A stretch of DNA of 64,000 nt from Sedimentibacter hydroxybenzoicus DSM 7310 (lineage in GTDB: Bacteria; Bacillota; Clostridia; Tissierellales; Sedimentibacteraceae). Each line of letters opens with the position of its first letter. The stretch's first letter is position 1. Made by a program: the position numbers and the translations under genes. The notes beneath the pieces were generated by a model that was not told the DNA's origin, made no database searches, and was given only the letters and a program-made list of their open reading frames with translations. Positions 7,952 through 17,805 of this stretch are shown one piece after another. The DNA lies in contig NZ_JACBNQ010000001.1 in the NCBI RefSeq assembly GCF_013403245.1, positions 248,001-312,000 of the forward strand, in the 5' to 3' direction.

Positions 7952-8932
7952 ATGAGTAGAAAAGCATATGCAATTGCTATTAAAGATGTCTTAGCTGAGG
8001 AAATGAGACGCGATGATAGAATTTTTATAATGGGTGAAGATATAGCTGAACAAGGCGGTATCTTTGGTTGCACCAGAGGACTGCTGGAAGAGTTTGGAGA
8101 ATCGAGAGTAAGAAATACACCTATATCTGAAGCAGGATTTATGGGTGCAGGAGTCGGAGCTGCATTAGCAGGAATGAAACCGGTAGTGGAGTTAATGTAT
8201 ATGGATTTTTCTTTGGTAGCTGCCGATCAGATTTTAAATCAAGCAGCAAAGATTAGATATATGTATGGCGGAAAAGCTACTTTGCCTTTAGTAATAAGAG
8301 GGCAGCAAGGAATCGGCAGGGGAAATGCTGCAACTCACTCACAAAGTACGGAAGCGATTTTTATGCATATTCCGGGGCTTAAGGTTGCAATGCCTTCAAC
8401 TCCGGCTGATGCCGCAGGGTTATTGAGAACAGCTCTTCGTGATAATAATCCAATTATGTTTTTTGAACATAAGCTATTATATAGTGTTAAAGGTGAAGTT
8501 CCGGATGATCCTGATTTTGTGATTCCATTCGGAAAAGCAAATATAGTGAAAGAAGGTAATGATGTAACTATTATTGCAACCTCTCAATATGTCGGAAAAG
8601 CTTTAACGGTGGCAAATAAACTTGAATCTGAAGGTATATGTGCAGAAGTTATTGATCCCAGAACTTTGGTACCATTTGATACGGAAACTGTAGTAAACTC
8701 TGTTAAAAAGACAGGAAGAGCAATCGTAGTACATGAAGCTCATAAAAACGCAGGACCGGGAGCAGAAATTGCATCTTTAATTATGGAAGAAGCCTTTAAA
8801 TATTTAGATGCACCTGTTTTGAGACTAGGTGCGAAAGCTTGTCCGCTGCCATTTAATTTAGGTCTTGAAAATGCGGTGGTTCCACAAGAGGAAGATATAG
8901 AAAAAGCAGTTAAATCTGTACTTTACAAATAG
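7952..8932 (+). CDS. acoB: 2-oxoacid/acetoin dehydrogenase E1 component, beta subunit
   Basis: This 326-residue transketolase-like beta subunit of the E1 heterotetramer has the typical features FIMGEDIAEQGG near 26-37, TPISEAGFMGAGVGAA, and the C-terminal transketolase domain beginning about residue 195 (TIIATSQYVGKAL). It starts 21 bases after the alpha gene with GAAAGGAAG upstream and is followed 15 bases later by the E2 gene, giving one translational unit. Length and context match AcoB-type subunits. Confidence 0.87.
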   Translation: MSRKAYAIAIKDVLAEEMRRDDRIFIMGEDIAEQGGIFGCTRGLLEEFGESRVRNTPISEAGFMGAGVGAALAGMKPVVELMYMDFSLVAADQILNQAAKIRYMYGGKATLPLVIRGQQGIGRGNAATHSQSTEAIFMHIPGLKVAMPSTPADAAGLLRTALRDNNPIMFFEHKLLYSVKGEVPDDPDFVIPFGKANIVKEGNDVTIIATSQYVGKALTVANKLESEGICAEVIDPRTLVPFDTETVVNSVKKTGRAIVVHEAHKNAGPGAEIASLIMEEAFKYLDAPVLRLGAKACPLPFNLGLENAVVPQEEDIEKAVKSVLYK

Positions 8933-8947
8933 GGTAGGTGATTTAAA

Positions 8948-10273
8948 GTGGCAACAAAGGTTATAATGCCAAAACAAGGTCTGTTAATGACCGAAGGATA
9001 TATAACTAAATGGTTAATTTCCGAAGGCGAAAAAGTAGAAGAGAATCAACCGTTATTTGAAATGGAAACAGATAAATTATCAATAACAATTGAATCTCCG
9101 GCATCAGGAACATTATTGAAAATAATAAGGGGAGAAGATGAAACTGTTCCCATTACTGAAATAATTGCTGTTATAGGACAAGAAGGAGAAGATTTTTCTC
9201 ATTTGCTGACAGCAGACAGTCCGGCAGAAACAAAAATTGATGAGGTAAAAGCTGAAGCTGAATGTGCGGTAGTTGAATCTAATAGTATAAGCAATGAAAA
9301 AACAGATAGAGTATTTATAACTCCAAGAGCTAAAATGATAGCAGCCGATAAAAATATCGATTACAGTGATATTATCGGAAGTGGTCCGGAGGGACTTATT
9401 ATAGAAAAAGATATTTTATCTTGTGAAAAAGGATTAGTACAAAATAGAAATAAAGTTACACCTGTTGCTGAAAAAATGATTAAAGAAAACAACCTTAATG
9501 CAAACGAAGTAGTTGGAACGGGTATCAGCGGCAGGGTAATTAAGCAGGATGTATTAAATATTATAAAAAATGAACAAAGCAACCTAAACAATACAGATAC
9601 GCAAGAAAAGATTGTACCATTTAAAGGTATGAGGAAAGTAATATCAGACAGGATGATGGAAAGCCTTCACAATATGGCTCAGGCAAATCACAGAATGAAG
9701 GTTGATATGACTGAAGCTGTTAAGTTAAGAAAGAATATTAAGGAATCAGGAATTAATATTTCATACAATGATATTTTAATTAAAATAGTTTCTAAAGCAT
9801 TACTTGAATTTCCATATATGAATTCTTCTCTGACAGGTGAAGGTATACTTTTAAAGGATTATGTCAATATGGGATTAGCCGTTTCTGTTTCTAATGGTTT
9901 AATTGTACCTAATGTAAAAAATGCTCATAAGAAATCTTTAGAAGAAATTGCTGCAGAGTCAAGAGAATTAATTCAAAAAGCTTTAAATGGCAGTTTATCA
10001 CAGGAGGATTATTCCGGAGGGACATTTACTTTATCAAATCTTGGAATGTATGATATTGACGAATTCACAGCAATTATCAATCCGCCGGAAAGTGGAATTC
10101 TGGCAGTAGGCAAGGTGGAAAATACTCCTGTTGTTGAGAATGATACGATTGTAATTAAACCTATTATGACTTTAAGTTTAACGTATGATCATAGAATAAT
10201 TGATGGTGCATTAGCTGCACAATTCTTACAAAGAATAAAACAATTGCTCATGCATCCATATTTGTTATTATAA
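8948..10273 (+). CDS. acoC: dihydrolipoamide acyltransferase E2 component
   Basis: This 441-residue E2 begins with GTG (8948). One lipoyl domain is present at residues 1-80, with the lipoylated Lys43 in ETDKLS. Two peripheral-subunit-binding modules follow in tandem (about 122-158 and 170-205). The catalytic acyltransferase domain occupies about 215-441, with the active-site His415 and Asp419 in HRIIDG. It transfers the E1 product to CoA. Having two E3/E1-binding modules but only one lipoyl domain is a less common layout. It sits between acoB and lpd. Confidence 0.88.
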   Translation: MATKVIMPKQGLLMTEGYITKWLISEGEKVEENQPLFEMETDKLSITIESPASGTLLKIIRGEDETVPITEIIAVIGQEGEDFSHLLTADSPAETKIDEVKAEAECAVVESNSISNEKTDRVFITPRAKMIAADKNIDYSDIIGSGPEGLIIEKDILSCEKGLVQNRNKVTPVAEKMIKENNLNANEVVGTGISGRVIKQDVLNIIKNEQSNLNNTDTQEKIVPFKGMRKVISDRMMESLHNMAQANHRMKVDMTEAVKLRKNIKESGINISYNDILIKIVSKALLEFPYMNSSLTGEGILLKDYVNMGLAVSVSNGLIVPNVKNAHKKSLEEIAAESRELIQKALNGSLSQEDYSGGTFTLSNLGMYDIDEFTAIINPPESGILAVGKVENTPVVENDTIVIKPIMTLSLTYDHRIIDGALAAQFLQRIKQLLMHPYLLL

Positions 10274-10304
10274 AGATTAATAAAGACAAAGGTAGGGTGA
10301 TAAA

Positions 10305-11693
10305 GTGCCAACAAATTTTAAATATGACATTATTATTATAGGCGGAGGTCCAGGAGGATATCCGGCAGCAATATATGCTGCTAAAAATAATGCAAGGGTA
10401 GCAATAATTGAGAAAGAAGAATTAGGCGGTACTTGTTTAAACAAGGGCTGCATCCCGACAAAGACATTTATTAAAAGTGCCGGCTTATACAATGATATAA
10501 AGTCAAGTCAACAATTTGGCATTACGACAGAGGGTGTAAGCTTTAAATGGGATAAAATTCTTAATAATAAAAATAAGGTTGTCAGGGGCTTAACAAATGG
10601 TGTACAAACATTATTGAAAAGTAATGGAATTGATATCTATAAAGGTAAAGGCAAGCTTATTGATAACAACACAGTTAAAATAGAAGGAAACAATAATGAA
10701 ATAATTACAGGTGCAAATATAGTAATTGCTACAGGCTCAAAACCGGCAACCATTCCTGTAAAGGGATCAGATTTAGGCGGTGTTATAACCAGTGATGAAG
10801 CATTGGATTTAGAGAACTTACCGGAGTCACTGGCTATAATAGGCGGTGGAGTTATAGGAGTTGAGCTGGGCTATGTATTCAGAACATTTGGAGTAGATGT
10901 AACCATAATAGAGATGCTGCCTGAAATATTGCCAAGACAAGATGCAGATGCCATAAAGGTTGTAAAAGACTCACTACAAAAAATCGGCATAAAAATACTG
11001 ACAGAAACAAAATTGTTAGGTATAGAAAAGGCCGGTGAAATGTTGAAGGTCAATTTTGACACAAAAAATGGACAGGATAGCATAATTGCAGAAAATGTCC
11101 TGATTTCAGCCGGAAGAAAATCAGAAATTGATGTTATTAATGGATTATCCATAGTTACTGATAAACAAGGCATCGTTGTGGATGAATATATGAGAACAAA
11201 CATATCCAACATTTATGCCATAGGTGATGTTACAGGAAAAGTAATGCTGGCCCATGTAGCAACACACCAAGCATTAGTAGCAGTTAAAAATATATTAGGT
11301 AAAGAAATTAAAATGAATTATAATGTAATACCTTCATGTATTTACACAAATCCGGAGCTTGCATCAGTAGGCTTAACAGAGGAAGAGGCCAAAATTAATT
11401 ATAAGTCTGTTAAAGTAGGATTATTCCCCTTTGCCGCCAGCGGAAAGGCTAAAACCATTGGTGAAACAGATGGATTTGTGAAAATAATATGTGACGAAAA
11501 GTATAATGAAATACTAGGCGTTCATATAGTCGGAGATCATGCTACAGAGCTGATTGCAGAGGCTTGTCTTGCAATAAAGATGGAATGTACTGCTGAAGAG
11601 CTGGCAGATACAATACATGCACATCCAACATTATCAGAAGCTGTGATGGAAGCTTCGGAGGCAGTTACGGGATTTGCTATACATAATTTATAG
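10305..11693 (+). CDS. lpdA: dihydrolipoamide dehydrogenase E3
   Basis: This 462-residue FAD flavoprotein reoxidises the E2 dihydrolipoyl group with NAD. FAD motif GGGPGGYPAA (13-22), redox-active cysteines Cys44 and Cys49 in GGTCLNKGC, NAD motif GGGVIGVELG near 180, and the C-terminal HAHPTLSEA with catalytic His440/Glu445 are visible. The start is GTG at 10305. It is full length and lies 31 bases after E2, completing the complex. Confidence 0.93.
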   Translation: MPTNFKYDIIIIGGGPGGYPAAIYAAKNNARVAIIEKEELGGTCLNKGCIPTKTFIKSAGLYNDIKSSQQFGITTEGVSFKWDKILNNKNKVVRGLTNGVQTLLKSNGIDIYKGKGKLIDNNTVKIEGNNNEIITGANIVIATGSKPATIPVKGSDLGGVITSDEALDLENLPESLAIIGGGVIGVELGYVFRTFGVDVTIIEMLPEILPRQDADAIKVVKDSLQKIGIKILTETKLLGIEKAGEMLKVNFDTKNGQDSIIAENVLISAGRKSEIDVINGLSIVTDKQGIVVDEYMRTNISNIYAIGDVTGKVMLAHVATHQALVAVKNILGKEIKMNYNVIPSCIYTNPELASVGLTEEEAKINYKSVKVGLFPFAASGKAKTIGETDGFVKIICDEKYNEILGVHIVGDHATELIAEACLAIKMECTAEELADTIHAHPTLSEAVMEASEAVTGFAIHNL

Positions 11694-11720
11694 TAAAAAG
11701 ATTAAGAAAGGAAGACAATT

Positions 11721-13085
11721 ATGATTGACATATCTATATCAGAATTAGTTAATAATGCCAGATTAGCGCAAAAAGAAATTGAAAACTTTACACAGGAGCA
11801 AATTGATGCCGTTGTTAAAGTTGTTGCAAAAACAATATTTGATAATGCTGAAGCTTTAGCAAAAATGGCAGTAGAGGAAACCGGTATGGGAGTATATGAA
11901 CATAAGGTTGCAAAGAATACCGGCAAAGCAAGAATTATATGGAATAGTTTAAAAAGCAAAAAATCCGTAGGTGTAATTGAAGAAGATTTGGAAAGCGGTA
12001 TTATTAAAGTTGCAAAACCGATGGGGGTTATCGGAGCTTTAACACCTTGTACAAACCCTATAGTAACACCTATGTGTAATATAATGTTTGCTCTAAAGGG
12101 AAGAAACGCTATAATTATCGCCCCTCATCCAAGAGCGAAAAAATGCGCATCTTATACTCTTGAATTAATTAATGAGAATTTAAAAAAGTTTAACCTACCT
12201 AAAAATTTAATACAGACAATAAGTGAACCATCTGTTGAATTAACTAACGAACTTATGAAAAGTGTTGATGTTATAGTTGCTACAGGCGGCATGGGCATGG
12301 TAAAAGCCGCTTATTCAAGCGGAAAGCCGTCTTATGGAGTAGGCGCAGGTAACGTGCAGTGCATAATTGACAGGGATGTTAATTTTGCTGAAGCAGCACC
12401 TAAAATTATTACAGGAAGAGCTTTTGACAACGGAATTATATGTTCAGGGGAACAAATGGTAATCGTTCATAATGATGATTATGATAATGTTGTAAATGAA
12501 TTAGTGAAAAACAAGGCGTACTTTGTAAACAATGAGGATGATAAGAATAGGCTTAAAAAAGTATTGTTTGATAAAGACGGGGTTATGAATAGGGAAGCAG
12601 TAGGTAAAAGCGCAGCTGCCATCGGTAAATTAGCCGGTATCGGAGTTCCGGATGATGTTTCAGTAATATTGGTTCCTGTTGATGCAAGAGGCAAAGAGGA
12701 TGTTTTATGTAAAGAAAAGATGTGTCCGGTAATTGGAATAGTAAAATATAAAAGCTTCGAAGAGGCCCTTGATATAGCTGAAGCAAATTTAGAATATGAA
12801 GGTAAGGGTCATTCGGTAGCTATACATTCTAATAATAAAGACAACCTGATAAAGGCAGGAGAAAGATTACCTGTAAGCAGACTTTTAGTAAATCAAATAT
12901 GTGCAACAATGAACGGAGGCAGTTTTGTTAACGGATTAGCAGCCACAACTACATTAGGATGCGGATCATGGGGGAACAATAGCATATCTGAAAATTTAGA
13001 TTATAAACATTTTATAAATATAACAAGAATTGCATCAGTAATTGACGGAGCAACTCAACCTCCGGATGATGTGATTTGGGGGTAA
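11721..13085 (+). CDS. CoA-acylating aldehyde dehydrogenase
   Basis: This 454-residue enzyme belongs to the EutE / AdhE-N / succinate-semialdehyde (CoA-acylating) dehydrogenase group. It interconverts an aldehyde and acyl-CoA with NAD(P). Evident features are PMGVIGALTPCTNPI near 94-108, the catalytic Cys in GIICSGEQ near 241, and GVGAGNVQC. Directly downstream of an acetoin-dehydrogenase-type complex it could turn released acetaldehyde into acetyl-CoA, and the following CoA ligase would then make ATP. A role on succinate semialdehyde is also possible, since abfD lies in the same window. AAAGGAAG precedes the ATG. Confidence 0.85.
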   Translation: MIDISISELVNNARLAQKEIENFTQEQIDAVVKVVAKTIFDNAEALAKMAVEETGMGVYEHKVAKNTGKARIIWNSLKSKKSVGVIEEDLESGIIKVAKPMGVIGALTPCTNPIVTPMCNIMFALKGRNAIIIAPHPRAKKCASYTLELINENLKKFNLPKNLIQTISEPSVELTNELMKSVDVIVATGGMGMVKAAYSSGKPSYGVGAGNVQCIIDRDVNFAEAAPKIITGRAFDNGIICSGEQMVIVHNDDYDNVVNELVKNKAYFVNNEDDKNRLKKVLFDKDGVMNREAVGKSAAAIGKLAGIGVPDDVSVILVPVDARGKEDVLCKEKMCPVIGIVKYKSFEEALDIAEANLEYEGKGHSVAIHSNNKDNLIKAGERLPVSRLLVNQICATMNGGSFVNGLAATTTLGCGSWGNNSISENLDYKHFINITRIASVIDGATQPPDDVIWG

Positions 13086-13091
13086 TTAATT

Positions 13092-14237
13092 ATGAAGTTT
13101 ATGGAATATCAAGCCAGAGAAACATTTGCGAAATATAATATACCGGTAATGAATGGTGTGGTTATTGATTCAGTTTCTCAAGTAAAGGAAAAAATAAAAG
13201 ACTTAAAGTTTCCGTTGGTTGTTAAAGCCCAAGTTCAGGTTGGCGGCAGAGGAAAAGCCGGCGGGATACAATTTGCCGATAATGTCGATGATGTAATCAG
13301 AATTTCGGATAAACTTCTTTTTACAGAAATTAAGGGTCATAAAATTAATAAGTTGATGATAGTAGAAAAAGCTAATGGAATAAAGGAGTGTTATCTTTCT
13401 ATTATTCTTGACAGGCAAACCAAATGCCCTATGATCATCTTCAGCGCTGAAGGTGGAATAGACATTGAAGAGACAGCGGTTAAAAGCCCGGATTCAATAA
13501 TAAAGGTTAAAATAGATCCTGCCATCGGTGTGCAAGGGTATATGGTCCAATATATTATAAATAAATCCGGAATCAGTAAAAATATAGCTCCTTCTCTTTT
13601 AGAAGTTATTAAACAGTTATATAAACTGTTTTTAGATTATGATGCATTGCTGATGGAAATTAACCCATTATTAATATGCGAAGATAATACATTAATTGCT
13701 TTGGACGGTAAAATTGACATTGACGACAGCGCACTTTACAGACAGCCGATTGTTAAAGAATACAGAGATGAGCTGCAGGAAGAGGAATTGATACTTGAAG
13801 CCAGAAAATTCAGATTTCTTTATATACCGATTGAAGAAAAAGGAAATATAGCAGTTATAAGTAATGGTTCCGGTATGCTTATGTCAAGTATAGACTTAAT
13901 ATCAAAAGCAAACATGACGGTAGGCGCAGCTTTAGATTTAGGCGGCGGGGCAACTGCTGACAGAATTAAGGAAGCGGTCAGGATTGTGTTGTCAAATGAA
14001 GATATAAAATATTTGTATATTAACATTTTCGGCGGAATTACCAGATGTAATGAAGTTGCACAAGGTGTCAAAGAAGCAATGGAAATACAACCAAAAGGCA
14101 AATGTGTAGTGGTGCGGCTTGAAGGTACAAACAAAGAAGAGGGAGTTAATATACTGAATTCTTCAAATTTAGATATTGTATCTGTAGACGGACTTGTAGA
14201 TGGAGTTAAAGCTTTGGCGGAAAGGGGTGCTGTATAA
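13092..14237 (+). CDS. sucC: ADP-forming succinate/acyl-CoA ligase, beta subunit
   Basis: This 381-residue ATP-grasp subunit has nucleotide-binding features VVKAQVQVGGRGKAGG (about 43-58) and the C-terminal ligase domain with NIFGGITRCNEVA (about 314-326). With the alpha subunit it makes ATP from acyl-CoA, ADP and phosphate, or the reverse. It starts six bases after the aldehyde dehydrogenase, and its last base overlaps the ATG of the alpha gene (ATAATGA), so the pair is coupled. The aldehyde-dehydrogenase context suggests use for substrate-level phosphorylation rather than the citric-acid cycle. Malate-CoA ligases share the fold. Confidence 0.87.
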   Translation: MKFMEYQARETFAKYNIPVMNGVVIDSVSQVKEKIKDLKFPLVVKAQVQVGGRGKAGGIQFADNVDDVIRISDKLLFTEIKGHKINKLMIVEKANGIKECYLSIILDRQTKCPMIIFSAEGGIDIEETAVKSPDSIIKVKIDPAIGVQGYMVQYIINKSGISKNIAPSLLEVIKQLYKLFLDYDALLMEINPLLICEDNTLIALDGKIDIDDSALYRQPIVKEYRDELQEEELILEARKFRFLYIPIEEKGNIAVISNGSGMLMSSIDLISKANMTVGAALDLGGGATADRIKEAVRIVLSNEDIKYLYINIFGGITRCNEVAQGVKEAMEIQPKGKCVVVRLEGTNKEEGVNILNSSNLDIVSVDGLVDGVKALAERGAV

Positions 14238-15106
14238 TGAGTATATTGGTAAACGAGAATACAAAATTAATAATACAGGGGATTACCGGAAGAGAAGGTA
14301 CCTTTCATGCCGAACAAATGCTACAATACGGAACAAAAGTAGTTGCAGGTGTTTCACCCGGTAAAGGCGGTCAAACAATTTGCGGTATTCCTGTTTTTGA
14401 TACGGTAAGAGAAGCAAAAGAAGCTACAGATGCAGATGCAACAATTTTATTTGTACCTGCTAAGTATACTTCTGATGGTGTCAAGGAAGCAATAGATGCA
14501 GGGGTTGAGCTGATAATTACTATAGCCGAGCATGTTCCGGTAAAAGACATGATGGAGATATATCACTTGTCTAAGAGAAAAAACTGTAAGGTTATCGGAC
14601 CCAATTCATTTGGAATAATTTCTCCGGGAAAATCAAAAGCCGGATTTATGGCTCATAAAATATTTTCAGAGGGCTCAGTTGGAGTAATGTCAAGAAGTGC
14701 TACAAACTGTTACGAAACAGTATCAATGATGACAAAAAATAACATAGGACAATCAACTTGTATAGGAGTTGGCGGAGATATGATTCCCGGTTCAACATTT
14801 GTTGAATTGCTGCCATTGTTAGAAGCTGATCCACAGACGAAAGCGGTAGTAATTATAGGTGAAATCGGTGGAAATGAAGAAGAATTGGCAGCAGAATATA
14901 TCAAAAATAATATGACAAAGCCGGTTGTTGCATTAATAGCGGGTAAAAATGCTCCCAAAGGGAAAAGTATGGGTCATGCAGGTGCTATAGTATCTGCGGA
15001 TGGTACAGGAAGTGCAGAAAATAAGGAAATGCTGTTAAAACAAGCGGGTGTTCATATAGCTGAAAGCACCGAACATATTGTTTCAATATTAAAAGAAATA
15101 ATGTAA
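14237..15106 (+). CDS. sucD: ADP-forming succinate/acyl-CoA ligase, alpha subunit
   Basis: This 289-residue CoA-binding subunit has the N-terminal CoA domain [15 protein letters not shown] (13-27), [12 protein letters not shown] near 120, and the phosphorylated histidine in [10 protein letters not shown] (about residue 245). It overlaps sucC by one base. The family active-site context is intact, so the pair should be functional. The substrate (acetate, succinate, malate) is not readable from the sequence. A 70-base gap separates it from the malic enzyme. Confidence 0.88.
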   Translation: MSILVNENTKLIIQGITGREGTFHAEQMLQYGTKVVAGVSPGKGGQTICGIPVFDTVREAKEATDADATILFVPAKYTSDGVKEAIDAGVELIITIAEHVPVKDMMEIYHLSKRKNCKVIGPNSFGIISPGKSKAGFMAHKIFSEGSVGVMSRSATNCYETVSMMTKNNIGQSTCIGVGGDMIPGSTFVELLPLLEADPQTKAVVIIGEIGGNEEELAAEYIKNNMTKPVVALIAGKNAPKGKSMGHAGAIVSADGTGSAENKEMLLKQAGVHIAESTEHIVSILKEIM

Positions 15107-15176
15107 AATTATAATTTATAGCATACCGTAATAATTATAAATATCAATATTCTCTTAATGAAAGGAAATGATTTAG

Positions 15177-16352
15177 ATGAATATAAAAGAAGAAGCCTTA
15201 AGGTTACATGAAATATGGAAAGGAAAAATTGAAGTTAACAGTAAGGTTCCTGTTAATACCACTCATGACTTATCTGTAGCATATACACCCGGAGTTGCCG
15301 AACCATGCAGAAAGATTCACGAGAATAAGGATGATGTATATAAGTACACCTCTAAAGGAAATATGGTAGCAATAGTAACTGATGGAAGTGCTGTACTCGG
15401 ACTGGGAGATATAGGACCGGAAGCAGGTCTTCCCGTAATGGAAGGAAAAGCTGTATTGTTTAAACAATTCGCCGGGGTCGATGCTTTTCCGTTATGTGTT
15501 GCTTCAAAGAATGTAGAAGATATAGTTCAAACTGTTAAAATGATAGAGCCTTCATTTGGAGGAATAAACCTTGAAGATATTTCATCACCCAGATGTGCTG
15601 AAATAGAAAGAAGATTAAAACAGGAGTTAAACATTCCGGTATTTCATGATGACCAGCACGGTACGGCAGTTGTAGTTATTGCAGCACTTATTAATGCATT
15701 GAAAATAGTTAATAAGGAATGGAAAGACATCAATGTAGTAGTTAGCGGTGCCGGTGCAGCCGGGTCGGCTATTATAAATATGCTGTTATCAGTCGGAGTT
15801 GAAAAGATTATTGCGTGCAACAGTAAAGGAATAATCAATTCCGAAGAAGAAAATAGTAATTGGGTACATCAAGAAATTGCATATAAAACAAATAAAGAAA
15901 ACAGAAAAGGCGATATTGCTGATGCTATGAAAGGCGCAGATGTTTTTATAGGCGTTTCAGCTAAAGGAATTGTTACTGAAGAAATGGTTAAATCAATGGC
16001 AGCTAATCCTATAGTATTAGCTATGGCTAATCCTGAACCTGAAATTATGCCGGAACTTGCATTGAGTGCCGGAGCCAGAATTGTAGGAACAGGCAGATCT
16101 GATTTCCCAAATCAAATTAACAATGTTCTGGCTTTTCCGGGCATATTCAGAGGAGCGCTGGATGCAAGGGCATCGGATATTAATGAAGAAATGAAAATAG
16201 CAGCTGCAAATGCTATTGCAGGTTTGGTAAATGAAAAAGAACTAAATGAAGAATATATCATTGTTCCTCCTTTTGACAGCAGGGTTGGAGAAGCCGTATC
16301 AAAAGCAGTATTTAATGCTGCGGTAGAATCAGGAGTATCAAGAATTAACTAA
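15177..16352 (+). CDS. malic enzyme (malate dehydrogenase, oxaloacetate-decarboxylating)
   Basis: This 391-residue short-type bacterial malic enzyme converts malate to pyruvate and CO2 with NAD(P). It shows THDLSVAYTPGVAEPC (28-43) with the catalytic Tyr, a Lys in VMEGKAVLFK, metal ligands in NLEDISSPRC and FHDDQHGTA, and the Rossmann motif GAGAAGSA. It ends the first large operon and is followed by a terminator. A LarA-type racemase lies immediately downstream, so a D-malate to L-malate to pyruvate route is possible. Confidence 0.92.
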   Translation: MNIKEEALRLHEIWKGKIEVNSKVPVNTTHDLSVAYTPGVAEPCRKIHENKDDVYKYTSKGNMVAIVTDGSAVLGLGDIGPEAGLPVMEGKAVLFKQFAGVDAFPLCVASKNVEDIVQTVKMIEPSFGGINLEDISSPRCAEIERRLKQELNIPVFHDDQHGTAVVVIAALINALKIVNKEWKDINVVVSGAGAAGSAIINMLLSVGVEKIIACNSKGIINSEEENSNWVHQEIAYKTNKENRKGDIADAMKGADVFIGVSAKGIVTEEMVKSMAANPIVLAMANPEPEIMPELALSAGARIVGTGRSDFPNQINNVLAFPGIFRGALDARASDINEEMKIAAANAIAGLVNEKELNEEYIIVPPFDSRVGEAVSKAVFNAAVESGVSRIN

Positions 16353-16359
16353 ATATATA

Positions 16360-16408
16360 GAAAGCGTTGATTATTAAGCATATCTTTAATATTGACGCTT
16401 TCTTTATA
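16360..16408 (+). terminator. terminator after malic enzyme
   Basis: GAAAGCGT (16360-16367) pairs with ACGCTTTC (16395-16402), with further partial pairing inside, followed by TTTAT. It separates the malic enzyme from the LarA gene. Confidence 0.7.
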
Positions 16409-16488
16409 AAATATTTTTTATAAAAGACAAAATCATCCATTAATAGAGACATTACATAAATTAGGTATATAAATATCAGGAGGTTATA

Positions 16489-17745
16489 TTGGAGATAAAA
16501 TTAAAGAAAGATAAAGAATATGTAAATGCCTGTATAGACGATAGGTATAATATTAATATTTTAACTTCCAATGAAGTTGGTACAGTACCTGCGGAAGATG
16601 AATTAATACAGAAAGCATTAAAATATCCAATTAATTCAAAACCGCTTAATAAGATAATTGAACCGGGTGACAAGGTAGTTATTATTACAAGTGATGTAAC
16701 AAGGCCTGTGAAAAGTTATGTAATATTACCGCATATAATTAATGAATTGGCAGCTTGCAATGTAAAATCAGAAAACATAACTATTGTATTAGCTCTGGGT
16801 AGCCATAGAAAGCATACGGAGGATGAAAAAAAGTATTTAGTTGGGGAAGAAGTCTACCGGAAAGTAAATATCATAGATAGCGATATGAATGATTGTATAA
16901 ACCTTGGTGTTTGTAAAAATGGTACTCCCGTAGATATATTTACCCCTGTAGCCAATGCTGACAGAATCATATGTATAGGAAATGTTGAGTATCATTACTT
17001 TGCAGGATATTCAGGTGGAGCAAAGGCAATTATGCCCGGAGTATCAAGCTATGCAGCTATACAGGCTAATCATTCCAATATGGTTAAAGAAGGTGCATAC
17101 GCAGGGAATTTAGACACAAATCCTGTTAGACAGGATATTGATGAAGTAGGAAAATATATTAAAATAGACTTTATATTAAATGTACTTCAAGCATCAGATA
17201 AAACAATTATCGGAGCATACGCCGGTCATTATATAGATGCTCACAGAGCAGCCTGTAATGCATTAGATAAAATGTATAAAATTAATATAAAGGAAAAAGC
17301 AGATATAGTTATTGTATCTTCCGGGGGATATCCAAAGGACATCAATATTTATCAGGCTCAAAAGTCATTAGATAATGCTAAGCATGCTGTTAAGGATGGG
17401 GGAATTATAATTCTTTGTGCATCATGTAAAGAGGGTTTTGAAAATGCTGTATTCGAAGACTGGATGATGAATAAAACAAAAGAGCAGATGATTAAAGAAA
17501 TAAAAGAAAACTTTAAACTTGGCGGCCATAAGGCAGCAGCTATCGCCTTGACTTTAATGAAATCAAAAATTTATATTGTGACAGATTACAACAAAGATAT
17601 TATTGAACGCATCGGATTTAATTATTTTGATTCTTTACAAGATGCAGTTGATAATGCTCTGAAGGAACTGAATCAAGTAGAAAATATAATAGTAATGCCT
17701 GCGGGTGGAAGCACTTTACCCAATTATATAAGCTTAAACAATTAG
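16489..17745 (+). CDS. larA: LarA-family nickel-pincer 2-hydroxyacid racemase/epimerase
   Basis: This 418-residue enzyme racemises a 2-hydroxy acid by hydride transfer on the nickel-pincer nucleotide cofactor. The metal and cofactor residues of L. plantarum LarA (His108, His174, Lys184, His200) have clear counterparts here: His106 in GSHRKHT, His169 in EYHYFAGY, Lys179 in SGGAKAIMPG and His195 in ANHSNM. The start is TTG at 16489, nine bases after AGGAGG. LarA homologues are known to act on lactate, malate and other hydroxy acids. The malic-enzyme neighbour favours malate, by inference only. No larB, larC or larE cofactor genes are in the window, so the cofactor must come from elsewhere in the genome. 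Confidence 0.9.
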   Translation: MEIKLKKDKEYVNACIDDRYNINILTSNEVGTVPAEDELIQKALKYPINSKPLNKIIEPGDKVVIITSDVTRPVKSYVILPHIINELAACNVKSENITIVLALGSHRKHTEDEKKYLVGEEVYRKVNIIDSDMNDCINLGVCKNGTPVDIFTPVANADRIICIGNVEYHYFAGYSGGAKAIMPGVSSYAAIQANHSNMVKEGAYAGNLDTNPVRQDIDEVGKYIKIDFILNVLQASDKTIIGAYAGHYIDAHRAACNALDKMYKINIKEKADIVIVSSGGYPKDINIYQAQKSLDNAKHAVKDGGIIILCASCKEGFENAVFEDWMMNKTKEQMIKEIKENFKLGGHKAAAIALTLMKSKIYIVTDYNKDIIERIGFNYFDSLQDAVDNALKELNQVENIIVMPAGGSTLPNYISLNN

Positions 17746-17805
17746 TTATTAATTTTTATTTTTCTTCTTCTATAAGTTTTATTTGTTATTTTTAGAACAA
17801 TTGCA

